Origin: Oscillibacter faecalis_A
Lineage (GTDB): Bacteria > Bacillota > Clostridia > Oscillospirales > Oscillospiraceae
Length of the DNA: 64,000 nucleotides
NCBI RefSeq assembly: GCF_029218125.1
Contig: NZ_JARFXX010000009.1
Location: 1 to 64,000 of the forward strand
Direction: 5' to 3'
The notes under the pieces are model-generated. The model saw only the letters and a list, made by a program, of their open reading frames with translations. It had not been told where the DNA came from and ran no database searches. The position numbers and the translations under genes were made by a program. Shown here one piece after another: positions 24,702 to 34,345 of the stretch; within the stretch, counting starts at the first letter, position 1, and each line of letters begins with the position of its first letter.

Positions 24702-25964
24702 ATGAGCCAACTTTTGGCAGCGGGCGGCAGACGCCTATCCGGGGAGGTCACAATACAGGGGGCAAAAAACAGCGTGCTGCCTATTTTAGCGGCGACGCTG
24801 CTGACAGCGGACACGGTAGTGCTGCGGCGCTGCCCCCGGTTAAAGGATGTGGAGGCGTCCATCCGCATTCTGGAGGCACTGGGCTGTACAGCCCGGTGGC
24901 AGAACGATGCACTGGTGGTGGACACTGCCGGTATGAATGGCTGCGCCATCCCGGACGCGCTGATGCGGGAAATGCGCTCCTCGGTGATTTTTTTAGGGGC
25001 CATTCTGGCCCGGTGCGGGCAGGCGGCCCTCAGCAGCCCTGGCGGCTGTGAGCTGGGGCCACGGCCCATTGACCTGCACCTCACCGGCCTGCGGGCGCTG
25101 GGCGCGGAAATCATTGACGAGGGCGGTACGCTGCGCTGTCAGGCGGAAACACTGACAGGGCGGGAGCTTGTGCTGGGCTTTCCATCGGTGGGCGCTACGG
25201 AAAACCTGATGCTGGCAGCCTGCGGCGCGGAGGGTGTCACGATTTTGACCAATGCGGCCCGGGAGCCGGAAATTGAGGACCTTCAGAATTTCCTGACCGC
25301 CTGCGGGGCGGACATTACCGGCGCCGGGACCTCTACCATCCGAATTCGGGGCAGGCGGCCCCTCCACGGCGGTACATACACCGTGATGCCCGACCGCATT
25401 GCGGCGGCGACCTACCTGTGCGCCTGTGCCTCCGCCAGTGGAGAGGTTTATCTGCGGGATGCCCGGGAAAATCATCTCTCCACGGTCACGGCAGTTCTCC
25501 GGGCGGCGGGCTGCACGGTGAATGGAGATGAAAGCGGCCTCCGCTGCCGCTGCGAAGGACGTCTGACCGCTCCGCCGCCTATCCGCACGGCCCCCTATCC
25601 CGGCTTTCCCACGGACGTGCAGGCTATCGTTATGGCGGCGCTGCTGCGGTGCCGGGGCGCGGCGGTGTTTGAAGAAAATCTGTTCAGCAGCCGCTACCGC
25701 CATGTGGATGAGCTGGCCCGGATGGGCGCGGACGTCCGCACCTACGGCCGGGTGGCGGTGGTGCTGGGAACGGAGCGGCTCCACGGCGCGGCGGTGCGGT
25801 GCACGGACCTCCGGGGCGGCGCTGCGCTGTGTGTGGCGGCGCTGGCGGCGGAGGGCGAGACCGTGATCTCGGATATCGGCCATATCGACCGGGGCTATGC
25901 GAGCATTGAGGGCGACCTGCGGGCGCTGGGGGCCGATATCCGGCGGCGGGAGACAGACGCTTAG
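24702..25964 (+). CDS. murA: UDP-N-acetylglucosamine 1-carboxyvinyltransferase
   Basis: This 420-residue enzyme transfers enolpyruvate from PEP to UDP-GlcNAc, the first committed step of peptidoglycan synthesis. The N-terminal GEVTIQGAKNSVLPILAA is characteristic, and Cys116 in SSPGGCELGPRPIDLHL is the catalytic, fosfomycin-sensitive cysteine. FPTDVQAIVMAAL is also conserved. ACTTGGAGGGACGGAC precedes the ATG. Firmicutes often have two copies; only this one is in the window. Confidence 0.96.
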   Translation: MSQLLAAGGRRLSGEVTIQGAKNSVLPILAATLLTADTVVLRRCPRLKDVEASIRILEALGCTARWQNDALVVDTAGMNGCAIPDALMREMRSSVIFLGAILARCGQAALSSPGGCELGPRPIDLHLTGLRALGAEIIDEGGTLRCQAETLTGRELVLGFPSVGATENLMLAACGAEGVTILTNAAREPEIEDLQNFLTACGADITGAGTSTIRIRGRRPLHGGTYTVMPDRIAAATYLCACASASGEVYLRDARENHLSTVTAVLRAAGCTVNGDESGLRCRCEGRLTAPPPIRTAPYPGFPTDVQAIVMAALLRCRGAAVFEENLFSSRYRHVDELARMGADVRTYGRVAVVLGTERLHGAAVRCTDLRGGAALCVAALAAEGETVISDIGHIDRGYASIEGDLRALGADIRRRETDA

Positions 25965-25989
25965 AAACAAAGAACAAAGGAGAAACGGT

Positions 25990-26766
25990 ATGGCAAGACG
26001 GAGAGGCTCGGCGCGGCGGCGCAGACGGGGAGGCAGCGGCTTCCTCTATAAGCTGCTGTCTGTTTTGCTGATCTGCGGCTGCCTTGTGGCCGCCATCACG
26101 CTGTTTTTCCGGGTGGATACGGTGGTTATCACCGGCGAGAAGCGCTATACGGAGGCGGAGATTCGGGAGGTCAGCGGCGTAAAGGACGGTGACAACCTGT
26201 TCCTCCTGAATAAGTATCAGGTTATCCGAAACATCGCGGAGGCGCTGCCCTATGTGGAGCTGGAGGAGACCCGGGTGCAGCGCAAGCTGCCGGATACGCT
26301 GCTGATTGAAATCAAGGAGTGCGGCGATCCCTTGGCGTGGGCACAGGACGGGACGGTCTGGCTGGTCAGCCCCGGCGGCAAGATCGTGGAGCAGCGGAAC
26401 ACGGTGGGGGACTATCCCACCATTGATGGCTGCCGCCTGCTGGCCCCCTCCGTGGGGACGCTCATCGCGCTGGATACGGAGAATGATACCCGGTGGCAGA
26501 GCCTTTTAGAGCTGCTGGCGGCGCTGGAGGCGGCGGATAAGCTGGGGGAGGTGGACGCCATCCATATCGGGAATGCCGCGTACCTCACCATGGACTACAT
26601 GGGGCGCTTTTCTGTGGAGCTGAACTATGACGCCGATTTTGCCTATAAGCTGCGGACGCTGGACGCCATTCTGGCCAGCGGCAAGATTCAGGAAAATATG
26701 ACCGGCACCTTTAATATGCGGGGCGAGGACGGAAAAACCAACTTTATCCAGAATTCCGTAAAATAA
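25990..26766 (+). CDS. ftsQ: Cell division protein FtsQ/DivIB
   Basis: This 258-residue bitopic protein has a very basic N-terminal tail (MARRRGSARRRRRGG), one membrane helix (about 20-42), an extracytoplasmic POTRA domain (about 45-115, FRVDTVVITGEKRYTEAEI) and a beta domain. It belongs to the divisome core with FtsL and DivIC. AAAGGAG lies before the ATG at 25990. It stands directly before ftsZ; no ftsA is present between them. Confidence 0.92.
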   Translation: MARRRGSARRRRRGGSGFLYKLLSVLLICGCLVAAITLFFRVDTVVITGEKRYTEAEIREVSGVKDGDNLFLLNKYQVIRNIAEALPYVELEETRVQRKLPDTLLIEIKECGDPLAWAQDGTVWLVSPGGKIVEQRNTVGDYPTIDGCRLLAPSVGTLIALDTENDTRWQSLLELLAALEAADKLGEVDAIHIGNAAYLTMDYMGRFSVELNYDADFAYKLRTLDAILASGKIQENMTGTFNMRGEDGKTNFIQNSVK

Positions 26767-26822
26767 GGGCGGAGCGGGCACGGGGACCGAGAAAAAAATA
26801 CGAAACAAATCCGCCGCGCCCC

Positions 26823-26851
26823 TTGACCTGACAGGAAAAATAGCATACAAT
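26823..26851 (+). promoter_or_regulatory. Sigma-A promoter of ftsZ
   Basis: TTGACC (26823-26828) and TACAAT (26846-26851) have a 17-base spacer, giving ftsZ its own promoter in addition to operon read-through. Confidence 0.75.
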
Positions 26852-26937
26852 AACATATAATAGTGTAAACACAAAATACAGTATATAAAGGGGCGTATCC
26901 TCGCCCTTTTGTACAAAAGACAGCAGGAGGCACCGCT

Positions 26938-28089
<1,152 letters not shown>

Positions 28090-28109
28090 ACGCCACACTA
28101 CATATTGCC

Positions 28110-28145
28110 AGCGTCCGCAGGAAAATTCCTGCGGACGCTTTTTTT
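28110..28145 (+). terminator. Rho-independent terminator after ftsZ
   Basis: AGCGTCCGCAGGAA and TTCCTGCGGACGCT pair around AA and are followed by seven or more T. It ends the dcw transcript. Confidence 0.92.
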
Positions 28146-28339
28146 CGCCCATAGTGGCGCGAAAGGGAAAATCTCTCTGGCGCCGCTGCCGCTTTTTGTC
28201 GGGGTTCGGTTTTTCTCAGCAGCACAAGCTACGAATGCCCGCTTTGAGAACAGGCGGGAACATTACGAGCGTCCTGCGGCTGTAAAACAAAATTTTATGA
28301 AAAAAGAAGGGCTGCGGACTTCGGAGGGAGGGATGATGA

Positions 28340-29344
28340 TTGCATGAGGAACAACCGAAAGGGCCGCTCCGATATTTCGCAGCGGCGGTCATGGCGCTGG
28401 TGCTGTGCACCACAGCGGCACTGGCGGTGGAAAACGGGGAGCGGAGCTTGATTCCCGTGGGGCACACCGTAGGTGTCAAGCTGTTTTCCCGGGGCGTTGT
28501 GGTGGTAAAGCTGCCGGAGGGCACAACGCCGGCCCGGGCCTGCGGCTTGAAAACCGGCGATGTGATCTTGGAGTGCGGCGGCGAGAGTGTGACCTCCACG
28601 GAACAGTTCCAGTCGCTCTTGCAGGAAAACGGAACGGAGGCTACAGAGCTTGCCATCAAGCGGGACGGAAGCGCTATGACGCTCTCTGTGGAGCCGGAGC
28701 GAAATGACGCGGGCGTGTGCTGTATTGGCGCGTGGATTCGCGACAGCATGGCCGGAATCGGCACCGTGACGTATTATGACCCGGAGACCCGGACCTTCGG
28801 CGCGCTGGGACACGGCATCACCGATGGGGATACTGCCGCCCTGATGCCCTTTGGCAGCGGGGCTATTCTGGCCTCCACCGTCAAGGCGGTGAAAAAGGGC
28901 GGCACCGGCAGCGCCGGGGAGCTGCGGGGAGATTTCGACCTCTCCGGTGATGTGGGAACGCTGTACGCCAACACAAGCTGCGGTATTTTCGGAACGGTCA
29001 CGGCGGACTGCCCGCTGACCTGCGGTGAATGCGTCCCGGCGGTAGAGCCCAAAGCGGGACCAGCTGTGATTCGCGCCAATGTGGCAGGGGATGCGGTGGA
29101 GGAATACACCGTTGAAATCTTAAAGGTGCTGCCCGGTGCCGCTGATGGCCGGGAGATGGTGCTCTCCGTTACGGACCCGGCGCTTATCGCTGCCACCGGC
29201 GGAATTGTGCAGGGCATGAGCGGCAGCCCAATTTTGCAGGACGGGAAGTTAGTGGGCGCCGTGACCCACGTTTTGCTGTCGGATGCCACCAAGGGCTATG
29301 GCATTTCTATTGGCACGATGCTGGAGGCCGGGGAGAAAACGTAA
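28340..29344 (+). CDS. spoIVB: SpoIVB sporulation peptidase
   Basis: This 334-residue S55-family serine protease is made in the forespore and, in Bacillus, signals activation of sigma-K across the intermembrane space. It has an N-terminal membrane anchor (about 8-30), a PDZ domain (about 45-115, ACGLKTGDVILECGGESV) and the S55 protease domain with FGALGHGITD (His) and the catalytic Ser in GMSGSPILQDGKLVGAVTH. The start is TTG at 28340: GGAGGGAGGG is correctly spaced, and an in-frame stop precedes it. In many Clostridia spo0A directly follows, but here spo0A is about 12.7 kb away. Confidence 0.95.
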   Translation: MHEEQPKGPLRYFAAAVMALVLCTTAALAVENGERSLIPVGHTVGVKLFSRGVVVVKLPEGTTPARACGLKTGDVILECGGESVTSTEQFQSLLQENGTEATELAIKRDGSAMTLSVEPERNDAGVCCIGAWIRDSMAGIGTVTYYDPETRTFGALGHGITDGDTAALMPFGSGAILASTVKAVKKGGTGSAGELRGDFDLSGDVGTLYANTSCGIFGTVTADCPLTCGECVPAVEPKAGPAVIRANVAGDAVEEYTVEILKVLPGAADGREMVLSVTDPALIAATGGIVQGMSGSPILQDGKLVGAVTHVLLSDATKGYGISIGTMLEAGEKT

Positions 29345-29474
29345 AAAGGATTGTCCGCAGATTTATTTGAAAATTTGAAAAGCTCCTTTCAGAATTATCT
29401 GCAAAAACCGCTGTTTTATTGCATGAAAAAGCAAAAAATCCCCATGTATTTGCCGCAGCGGCAGAAGGCATATT

Positions 29475-29514
29475 AAAAAAGGAGGACGTCGGTTTAAAAA
29501 CCGACGCCCTCCTT
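29475..29514. terminator. Bidirectional terminator between spoIVB and a GNAT gene
   Basis: AAGGAGGACGTCGGTTT and AAACCGACGCCCTCCTT pair around AA. A run of A to the left becomes a U-tract for the leftward gene. The bases from 29345 to here hold no gene that I can support. Confidence 0.85.
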
Positions 29515-29536
29515 GAAGAACAGAAAAAAGCGGCGC

Positions 29537-30232
29537 TCAGCCAATCCAGTACAGCGTCCGTCTGGAGTCAAACACCAGCCCCAGCTTGGTCTGAAGCGCT
29601 TCTGAAGCTGTGTTGCCGAGGCGGACATGGCAGTAGGGCAGAAGGCCCCGGCGGAGCTGCTGCGCGATGAGCCCGACCTCCAGTACCTCCGCAAGCCCGC
29701 GCCGCCGAAACTGCGGCAGGACCTCCAGCAGTCCCATGGTGCCCTCCTGATGGATACCGGCAAAGCCTGCCAGCGCACCGTCCACCATGCCGCCCAGCAT
29801 TCCTTCTTCGATTCGCTGGCGGATGTGGCTTTCATATGCGCCGGGATTGTGATAGTTCTCCAGCACAAAATTTAAATCGGCCTCCGTCAGCGGACGGACG
29901 GAAAGGCCGGGACGGGCCTGAAGGCGCGGCGGCTCCTTGCCCGGATAGATGGCCTGTGCTGCCTCCATGGTGAACCAGTCCGGATGGGCCGATACAAGGT
30001 GATCCCGGACAGCCTTGCAATCTGACAGCACCAGACCGGTGCCGTTGAGCTCCGGGAGGTCAAGAGGGACCTCGCCGCCGGTATAGGTGATGGAAAAGCG
30101 GTCATTCCGCAGGGCGATGCCCCGGTCCTCCGCCCAGCAGAGCCGTGCACCCCGCCGGCAGAAATCTAAAAGATACCCATATCCAAAGGCGTCCCGGGAT
30201 ACCCAGTCCGCAACGATCTGTTCCGTTGTCAT
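29537..30232 (-). CDS. GNAT-family N-acetyltransferase
   Basis: This 231-residue protein has a C-terminal GNAT fold: a beta-strand with MVDGALAGFAGIHQEGTMGLLEVLPQFRRRGLAEVLEVG (about 155-195), containing the acetyl-CoA pyrophosphate loop pattern RxxGLA. The N-terminal half (about 1-110) resembles the separate domain seen in two-domain GNAT enzymes. The substrate is unknown. It is a single gene with its own promoter and the terminator at 29475-29514. Confidence 0.8.
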   Translation of the reverse strand: MTTEQIVADWVSRDAFGYGYLLDFCRRGARLCWAEDRGIALRNDRFSITYTGGEVPLDLPELNGTGLVLSDCKAVRDHLVSAHPDWFTMEAAQAIYPGKEPPRLQARPGLSVRPLTEADLNFVLENYHNPGAYESHIRQRIEEGMLGGMVDGALAGFAGIHQEGTMGLLEVLPQFRRRGLAEVLEVGLIAQQLRRGLLPYCHVRLGNTASEALQTKLGLVFDSRRTLYWIG

Positions 30233-30265
30233 CGCATTCGCTCCCTACGTGAAAAAATCTGTTTC

Positions 30266-30294
30266 ACTGTATCACAGATTCCATGGCTTGTCCA
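30266..30294 (-). promoter_or_regulatory. Sigma-A promoter of the GNAT gene
   Basis: Minus-strand TGGACA (30289-30294) and TACAGT (30266-30271) have a 17-base spacer. Confidence 0.65.
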
Positions 30295-30308
30295 GAGCTT
30301 TTGCATGA

Positions 30309-30337
30309 TTGACGCAAATTCCAAATCGTGTTAATAT
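30309..30337 (+). promoter_or_regulatory. Sigma-A promoter of the purine nucleoside phosphorylase gene
   Basis: TTGACG (30309-30314) and TAATAT (30332-30337) have a 17-base spacer. The 60-base leader contains two overlapping stems: CGGCGC/GCGCCG (30348-30371) and GCTTTTTT/AAAAAAGC (30352-30381). Confidence 0.7.
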
Positions 30338-30397
30338 AAAATAAACACGGCGCTTTTTTGAAGCCGCGCCGCTAAAAAAGCAGGAGGTATCCGAAGT

Positions 30398-31219
30398 ATG
30401 CCCTATACATATGACTATTTTCAAAAAAGCGTAGATTATCTCAAGGAAAAGGTGGATTTCACACCGGAGATCGCCATTATTCTCGGCTCCTGTCTCGGGC
30501 CGTTCGCGGAGGAGATCGAAAACCCCATCGTGGTGGATTATAAGGACATTCCCAATTTCCTTGTGTCCACAGTAGCTTCCCACGCGGGCAAGCTGATCTT
30601 CGGCACTGTCTGCGGCCGCAAGGTCGTTTGTATGTCCGGCCGCTTCCACTCCTATGAGGGCTATGATTTTGAGCAGTTGGTTATTCCCATCCGGGTATTC
30701 AAGCTGCTGGGTGTTCAGAAGACGATCATTACCAACGCCGCCGGTGCCGTGAATACCGGCTACCGTCCCGGTGATGTGATGATCATTTCCGACCACATCA
30801 AGCTGGCGGGCCACAGCCCCCTCCGCGGCCCCAATGTGGAGGAGTTTGGCCCCCGTTTCTTCGATGTGACCCGGATGTATACGCCGGAGCTGCGGAAAAT
30901 TGCCGTGGCCTGCGCCGAGGGCACGGGTATCCGGGTCCACGAGGGCGTGTATATGTTCTTCACCGGCCCGCAGTTTGAAACGCCTGCCGAAATCCGCGCC
31001 GCCCGGATTCTGGGCGCGGACGCCGTGGGCATGTCCACGGTGACGGAGGCGCTTACCGCCGCTCACTGCGGAATGCCGCTGCTGGCGCTGTCCGTTATGA
31101 CCAACATGGCCGCCGGTGTGCTGGACCGTCCCCTGACCACGGAGGAGGTGGACGAAACGTCCAAGACCATCGCCAGCCGTTTCAGCGCGTACATGAAGAA
31201 AATCGTGGCGGCCATTTGA
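30398..31219 (+). CDS. Purine nucleoside phosphorylase (PunA type)
   Basis: This 273-residue cytoplasmic enzyme splits purine (deoxy)nucleosides with phosphate to base plus ribose-1-phosphate. The trimeric class shows IILGSCLGPFAEEI (phosphate loop, usually GSGLG), MSGRFHSYEGYDFEQL, TNAAGAVN, FFTGPQFETPAEIRA and a VGMSTVTEAL segment with the catalytic-site Met and Asn/Thr region. AGGAGGTAT precedes the ATG. Twenty bases downstream an MTA/SAH-deaminase-like gene begins, so the two likely act in sequence on methylthioadenosine or adenosine products. The SCLG in place of SGLG is a slight departure. Confidence 0.94.
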   Translation: MPYTYDYFQKSVDYLKEKVDFTPEIAIILGSCLGPFAEEIENPIVVDYKDIPNFLVSTVASHAGKLIFGTVCGRKVVCMSGRFHSYEGYDFEQLVIPIRVFKLLGVQKTIITNAAGAVNTGYRPGDVMIISDHIKLAGHSPLRGPNVEEFGPRFFDVTRMYTPELRKIAVACAEGTGIRVHEGVYMFFTGPQFETPAEIRAARILGADAVGMSTVTEALTAAHCGMPLLALSVMTNMAAGVLDRPLTTEEVDETSKTIASRFSAYMKKIVAAI

Positions 31220-31239
31220 TACGGACGGGAGGGAAACGC

Positions 31240-32538
31240 GTGAAGCTGTTACTGAAGCATTGTGATATTCTGGCAGGTGACGGAGAAGGCTATCGCTATT
31301 TGGCGGATGCCTACCTCAGTATTGACGGAAGCGTGATCGACTATATCGGCACGGAGCCGCCAAAGGCCGCCTATGACCGGGAAAAGGACATGACCGGCAA
31401 AATGCTGGTCCCCGGTCTTATCAACTGCCATGGCCATACCGCCATGACGCTGCTGCGGGGCGTTGGCAGTGACCTGCCCCTACAGGAGTGGCTGTTTGAA
31501 AAGATGATGCCCATTGAGGATCAATTTACAAAGGAGGACATCCGCATCGGCAACCGGCTGGCGCTGCTGGAGATGATCTCCACCGGCACCACCAGCTATT
31601 CCGATATGTATTTCCATACGGATACCGCCGTGGAAAACGCGGTAGAGGCGGGTATCAAAGCAAACCTTTGCCGCCCCAGCCAGTGCTTTGATAAAAATGA
31701 GACCTACGAGCAGAATACTCGTGCCAAGGAGTCCATCGACCTTTTTAAGCGCTGCAACGGCATGGCGGAGGGGCGCATTCTTATTGACTTTGCCATCCAT
31801 GCGGAGTACACGAATTTCCCCCATATTGTAGAGGCGTACAGCGCCGACTGCAAGGCCCTCGGCGGGCGGATGCACATTCATCTCTCCGAGACGAAGAAGG
31901 AGCACGAGGAGTGCATTGCCAAATACGGCAAGACCCCTGCGCAGTGGTTCAACGATTTGGGGACGTTTGACTCCCCTACCTTTGCCGCCCATTGTGTCTG
32001 GGTCACGGAGGAGGATATGGCGCTGATGCTGGAAAAGGGCGTCAGCCCGGTCCATAATCCCACCAGCAACATGAAGCTCGGCAGCGGCTTTGCCCCCATT
32101 CCCCGGATGCTGGAGCTGGGGCTGAACGTGGCGCTGGGTACGGACGGTGCCGCCAGCAACAACAACCTGAACATGATGGAGGAAATGCACCTTGCCGCCG
32201 TGCTCCACAACGGCTTTACCCATGACCCCACGCTGATGAAGCCCGCGCAGGTATTGAATATGGCTACCCGCAACGGTGCAAGGCTTCAGGGCCGGAACGA
32301 TACCGGTGTGCTGGAGGTGGGAAAAAAGGCGGATATCATTGCCATTGACCTGAATCGCCCCCATCTCTGCCCTAATGTAGACCCGCTGGCGCTGATGACC
32401 TATTCCGCCCAGGGCAGCGATGTGGTCATGACCATGGTGGATGGCCGCATTCTCTATGAAAACGGCGAATTTTTGACGTTGGACGCCGACCGCATTCTTC
32501 ACGATGCCCGGGCGTGTGTGGCGCGGCTGTACCGCTGA
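31240..32538 (+). CDS. mtaD: MTA/SAH deaminase-like amidohydrolase
   Basis: This 432-residue metal-dependent deaminase belongs to the subfamily that acts on 5'-methylthioadenosine, S-adenosylhomocysteine or adenosine. NCHGHTAMTLLRG supplies the HxH metal ligands, MHIHLSETKKE the third His, TFAAHCVWVTEED the fourth and ALGTDGAASNNNLNMMEEMHLAA the catalytic Asp. GTG at 31240 is preceded by GGGAGGG; a TTG at 31216 overlapping pnp lacks a ribosome site. In an operon with the phosphorylase, the product (for example methylthioinosine) could be phosphorolysed next. The exact substrate is inferred from family and context. Confidence 0.85.
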   Translation: MKLLLKHCDILAGDGEGYRYLADAYLSIDGSVIDYIGTEPPKAAYDREKDMTGKMLVPGLINCHGHTAMTLLRGVGSDLPLQEWLFEKMMPIEDQFTKEDIRIGNRLALLEMISTGTTSYSDMYFHTDTAVENAVEAGIKANLCRPSQCFDKNETYEQNTRAKESIDLFKRCNGMAEGRILIDFAIHAEYTNFPHIVEAYSADCKALGGRMHIHLSETKKEHEECIAKYGKTPAQWFNDLGTFDSPTFAAHCVWVTEEDMALMLEKGVSPVHNPTSNMKLGSGFAPIPRMLELGLNVALGTDGAASNNNLNMMEEMHLAAVLHNGFTHDPTLMKPAQVLNMATRNGARLQGRNDTGVLEVGKKADIIAIDLNRPHLCPNVDPLALMTYSAQGSDVVMTMVDGRILYENGEFLTLDADRILHDARACVARLYR

Positions 32539-32687
32539 GAGACGGAGCCGCGGCATTGGCCTGAATGCGGTTTACGTGCCTTTTGCAAATGAGTATTCCA
32601 AGCGCTTTGAAGCATACTGTTGAAAAACCATGCCGCCGGAGGCGGCTGTGAAAAAAGCGCCGCTGTGCGGCGGAAAGGATCACAATT

Positions 32688-33851
32688 ATGCAGAATTTTA
32701 CGTTCAATATCCCCACGGTGGTTCATTTCGGCAAGGGTCAGATCAGCAAGCTGGGCGAGGAGATCGCCAGCCGTGCCAGCCGCGTGCTGGTGGTGTACGG
32801 CGGCGGCAGCGTTAAGCGCAACGGCGTGTATGACGGTGCGGTGGAGCAGATGAAAGCCCACGGCATCGAGTGGGTGGAGCTTAGCGGCGTGGAGCCCAAC
32901 CCCCGCATTATCACGGTCCGCAAGGGCGTGGAGCTGTGCCGTGCCAACAAACTGGACGGTGTGCTGGCGCTGGGCGGCGGCAGCGTGATCGACTGCTCCA
33001 AGTCCATTGCCGCCGGTGCCTGCTACGATGGCGATGTGTGGGATTTCCCCTCCGGCAAGGCCGTGCCGGAAAAGGCGCTGCCGATCTTCACCGTGCTGAC
33101 CATGGCGGCCACCGGCTCTGAAATGGACGGAACCGCTGTGATCTCCGATATGGAGACCAACCAGAAGCTGGCCTTTGACGCCCATGTTTGCCTGCCCGCC
33201 GTGTCCATTCTGGACCCCTCCTATACCTGCTCTCTGCCTGCCTCCCAGACAGCGGCCGGTACGGCGGACATCATGTCCCACACCTTTGAGAACTATTTTA
33301 GCCGCATTGAGGATTCTTTCCTTGCCGACAGTCTGGCAGAGGCTATCCTGAAGGCCTGCATCCACTACGGCCCCAAGGCCATCGCCCAGCCCGACGACTA
33401 TGAGGCCCGGGCCAACCTGATGTGGTGCGCTCCGTGGGCCATCAATGGCTTCCTTGAGATGGGTAAGCCGGTGGCATGGAGCGTACACGCCATTGAGCAT
33501 GAGCTGTCTGCCTTCTACGATATTACCCACGGTGTGGGCCTTGCAATTTTGACCCCCAACTGGATGCGCTATGTACTGAACGAAAAGACCGAGCACCGCT
33601 TTGCCGCCTACGGCGTGAATGTTTGGGGCCTTGATCCCAAGCTGCCCCGGCGGGAGCTGGCGGAGACCGCCATTGAAAAGACCCGGGCCTTCTTTACCTC
33701 CATGGGCCTGCCCTCCACTCTGCGGGAGGTGGGGATCGGCGAGGAGAAGCTGCCCCTCATGGCGAAAAAGGCCTACGGCCCCCGCTTCGACAACACCTTC
33801 GTTCCTCTGACGGAGGAGGACATTCTGAACATCCTGAAGATGAGCCTGTAG
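32688..33851 (+). CDS. Iron-containing alcohol dehydrogenase
   Basis: This 387-residue enzyme is of the group III Fe-dependent ADH family, closest to the BdhA/YqhD-type NAD(P)H butanol dehydrogenases. The N-terminal FNIPTVVHFGKGQISKLGEE is typical, ALGGGSVIDCSKSIAAG binds the cofactor, and the iron ligands lie in TADIMSHTFENYF (Asp, His) and HAIEHELSAFYDITHGVG (two His). It reduces an aldehyde to an alcohol. It lies 149 bases after the amidohydrolase, with no strong promoter of its own seen. AAAGGATC is before the ATG. A strong terminator follows. Confidence 0.93.
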   Translation: MQNFTFNIPTVVHFGKGQISKLGEEIASRASRVLVVYGGGSVKRNGVYDGAVEQMKAHGIEWVELSGVEPNPRIITVRKGVELCRANKLDGVLALGGGSVIDCSKSIAAGACYDGDVWDFPSGKAVPEKALPIFTVLTMAATGSEMDGTAVISDMETNQKLAFDAHVCLPAVSILDPSYTCSLPASQTAAGTADIMSHTFENYFSRIEDSFLADSLAEAILKACIHYGPKAIAQPDDYEARANLMWCAPWAINGFLEMGKPVAWSVHAIEHELSAFYDITHGVGLAILTPNWMRYVLNEKTEHRFAAYGVNVWGLDPKLPRRELAETAIEKTRAFFTSMGLPSTLREVGIGEEKLPLMAKKAYGPRFDNTFVPLTEEDILNILKMSL

Positions 33852-33882
33852 GCATATCGGCAGCAGTTCAGCGGAAAAGAAT

Positions 33883-33925
33883 AAAAAGCCCCGCCTGCCA
33901 AAATCCGGCAGGCGGGGCTTTTTTT
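33883..33925. terminator. Bidirectional terminator between adh and cdd
   Basis: AAAAAGCCCCGCCTGCC and GGCAGGCGGGGCTTTTT form a 12-base-pair-plus stem with A- and U-runs at its two ends. Confidence 0.93.
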
Positions 33926-33933
33926 CCTGTGAT

Positions 33934-34338
33934 TTATTTGTCCCGCCCGCTGCCCATAAAGGCCATAGGCAGCAGCTCTGACGCGGTCATTTCCACCACA
34001 TCGGTCCCGGCGGCGTTGGCCATGATGACCTGAATATCCGGGTCAAAATCCACCAGATATTGCCGGCAGAACGCACAGGGGGATACGGGCTTGTCCGAGT
34101 CGGAGACAACGGCAATGGCCGTGAATTCCGTGTGTCCCATGGACACGGCCTTGACCATGGCGGTGCGCTCGGCACAGATGCTGGAGAGGGTGGTATGCAG
34201 CTCCACATTGCAGCCGGTGACGATCTCGCCGCTTTTTGTCACCAGGGCGGCGCCTACATGAAAGCCGCTGAAGGCTCGGGCGTTGTGGCGGACCTCCGCC
34301 GCTTTGGCGATGAGCGTTTTTTTCAGAGCCTCGTCCAT
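33934..34338 (-). CDS. cdd: Cytidine deaminase
   Basis: This 134-residue zinc enzyme deaminates cytidine and deoxycytidine to uridine products. The zinc/proton-shuttle motif CAERTA lies in SSICAERTAMVKAV (about 52-65), and the two further Cys are in SPCAFCRQYLVDF. CNVELHTTLSS replaces the usual GCNVENAS, a moderate change in the ribose-binding strand. It is 7 bases downstream of the uridine phosphorylase-like gene on the same strand, a natural pairing in which deamination feeds phosphorolysis. Confidence 0.95.
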   Translation of the reverse strand: MDEALKKTLIAKAAEVRHNARAFSGFHVGAALVTKSGEIVTGCNVELHTTLSSICAERTAMVKAVSMGHTEFTAIAVVSDSDKPVSPCAFCRQYLVDFDPDIQVIMANAAGTDVVEMTASELLPMAFMGSGRDK

Positions 34339-34345
34339 GGCGGCC

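Noticed and set aside
29419..29670. An 83-codon plus-strand frame crossing the terminator after spoIVB
   Set aside because: It crosses a strong bidirectional hairpin, lacks a ribosome site and overlaps the GNAT gene on the other strand.
30338..30397. A possible purine riboswitch before the PNP gene
   Set aside because: The leader is only about 60 bases and lacks the conserved aptamer core; only small alternative stems are seen.
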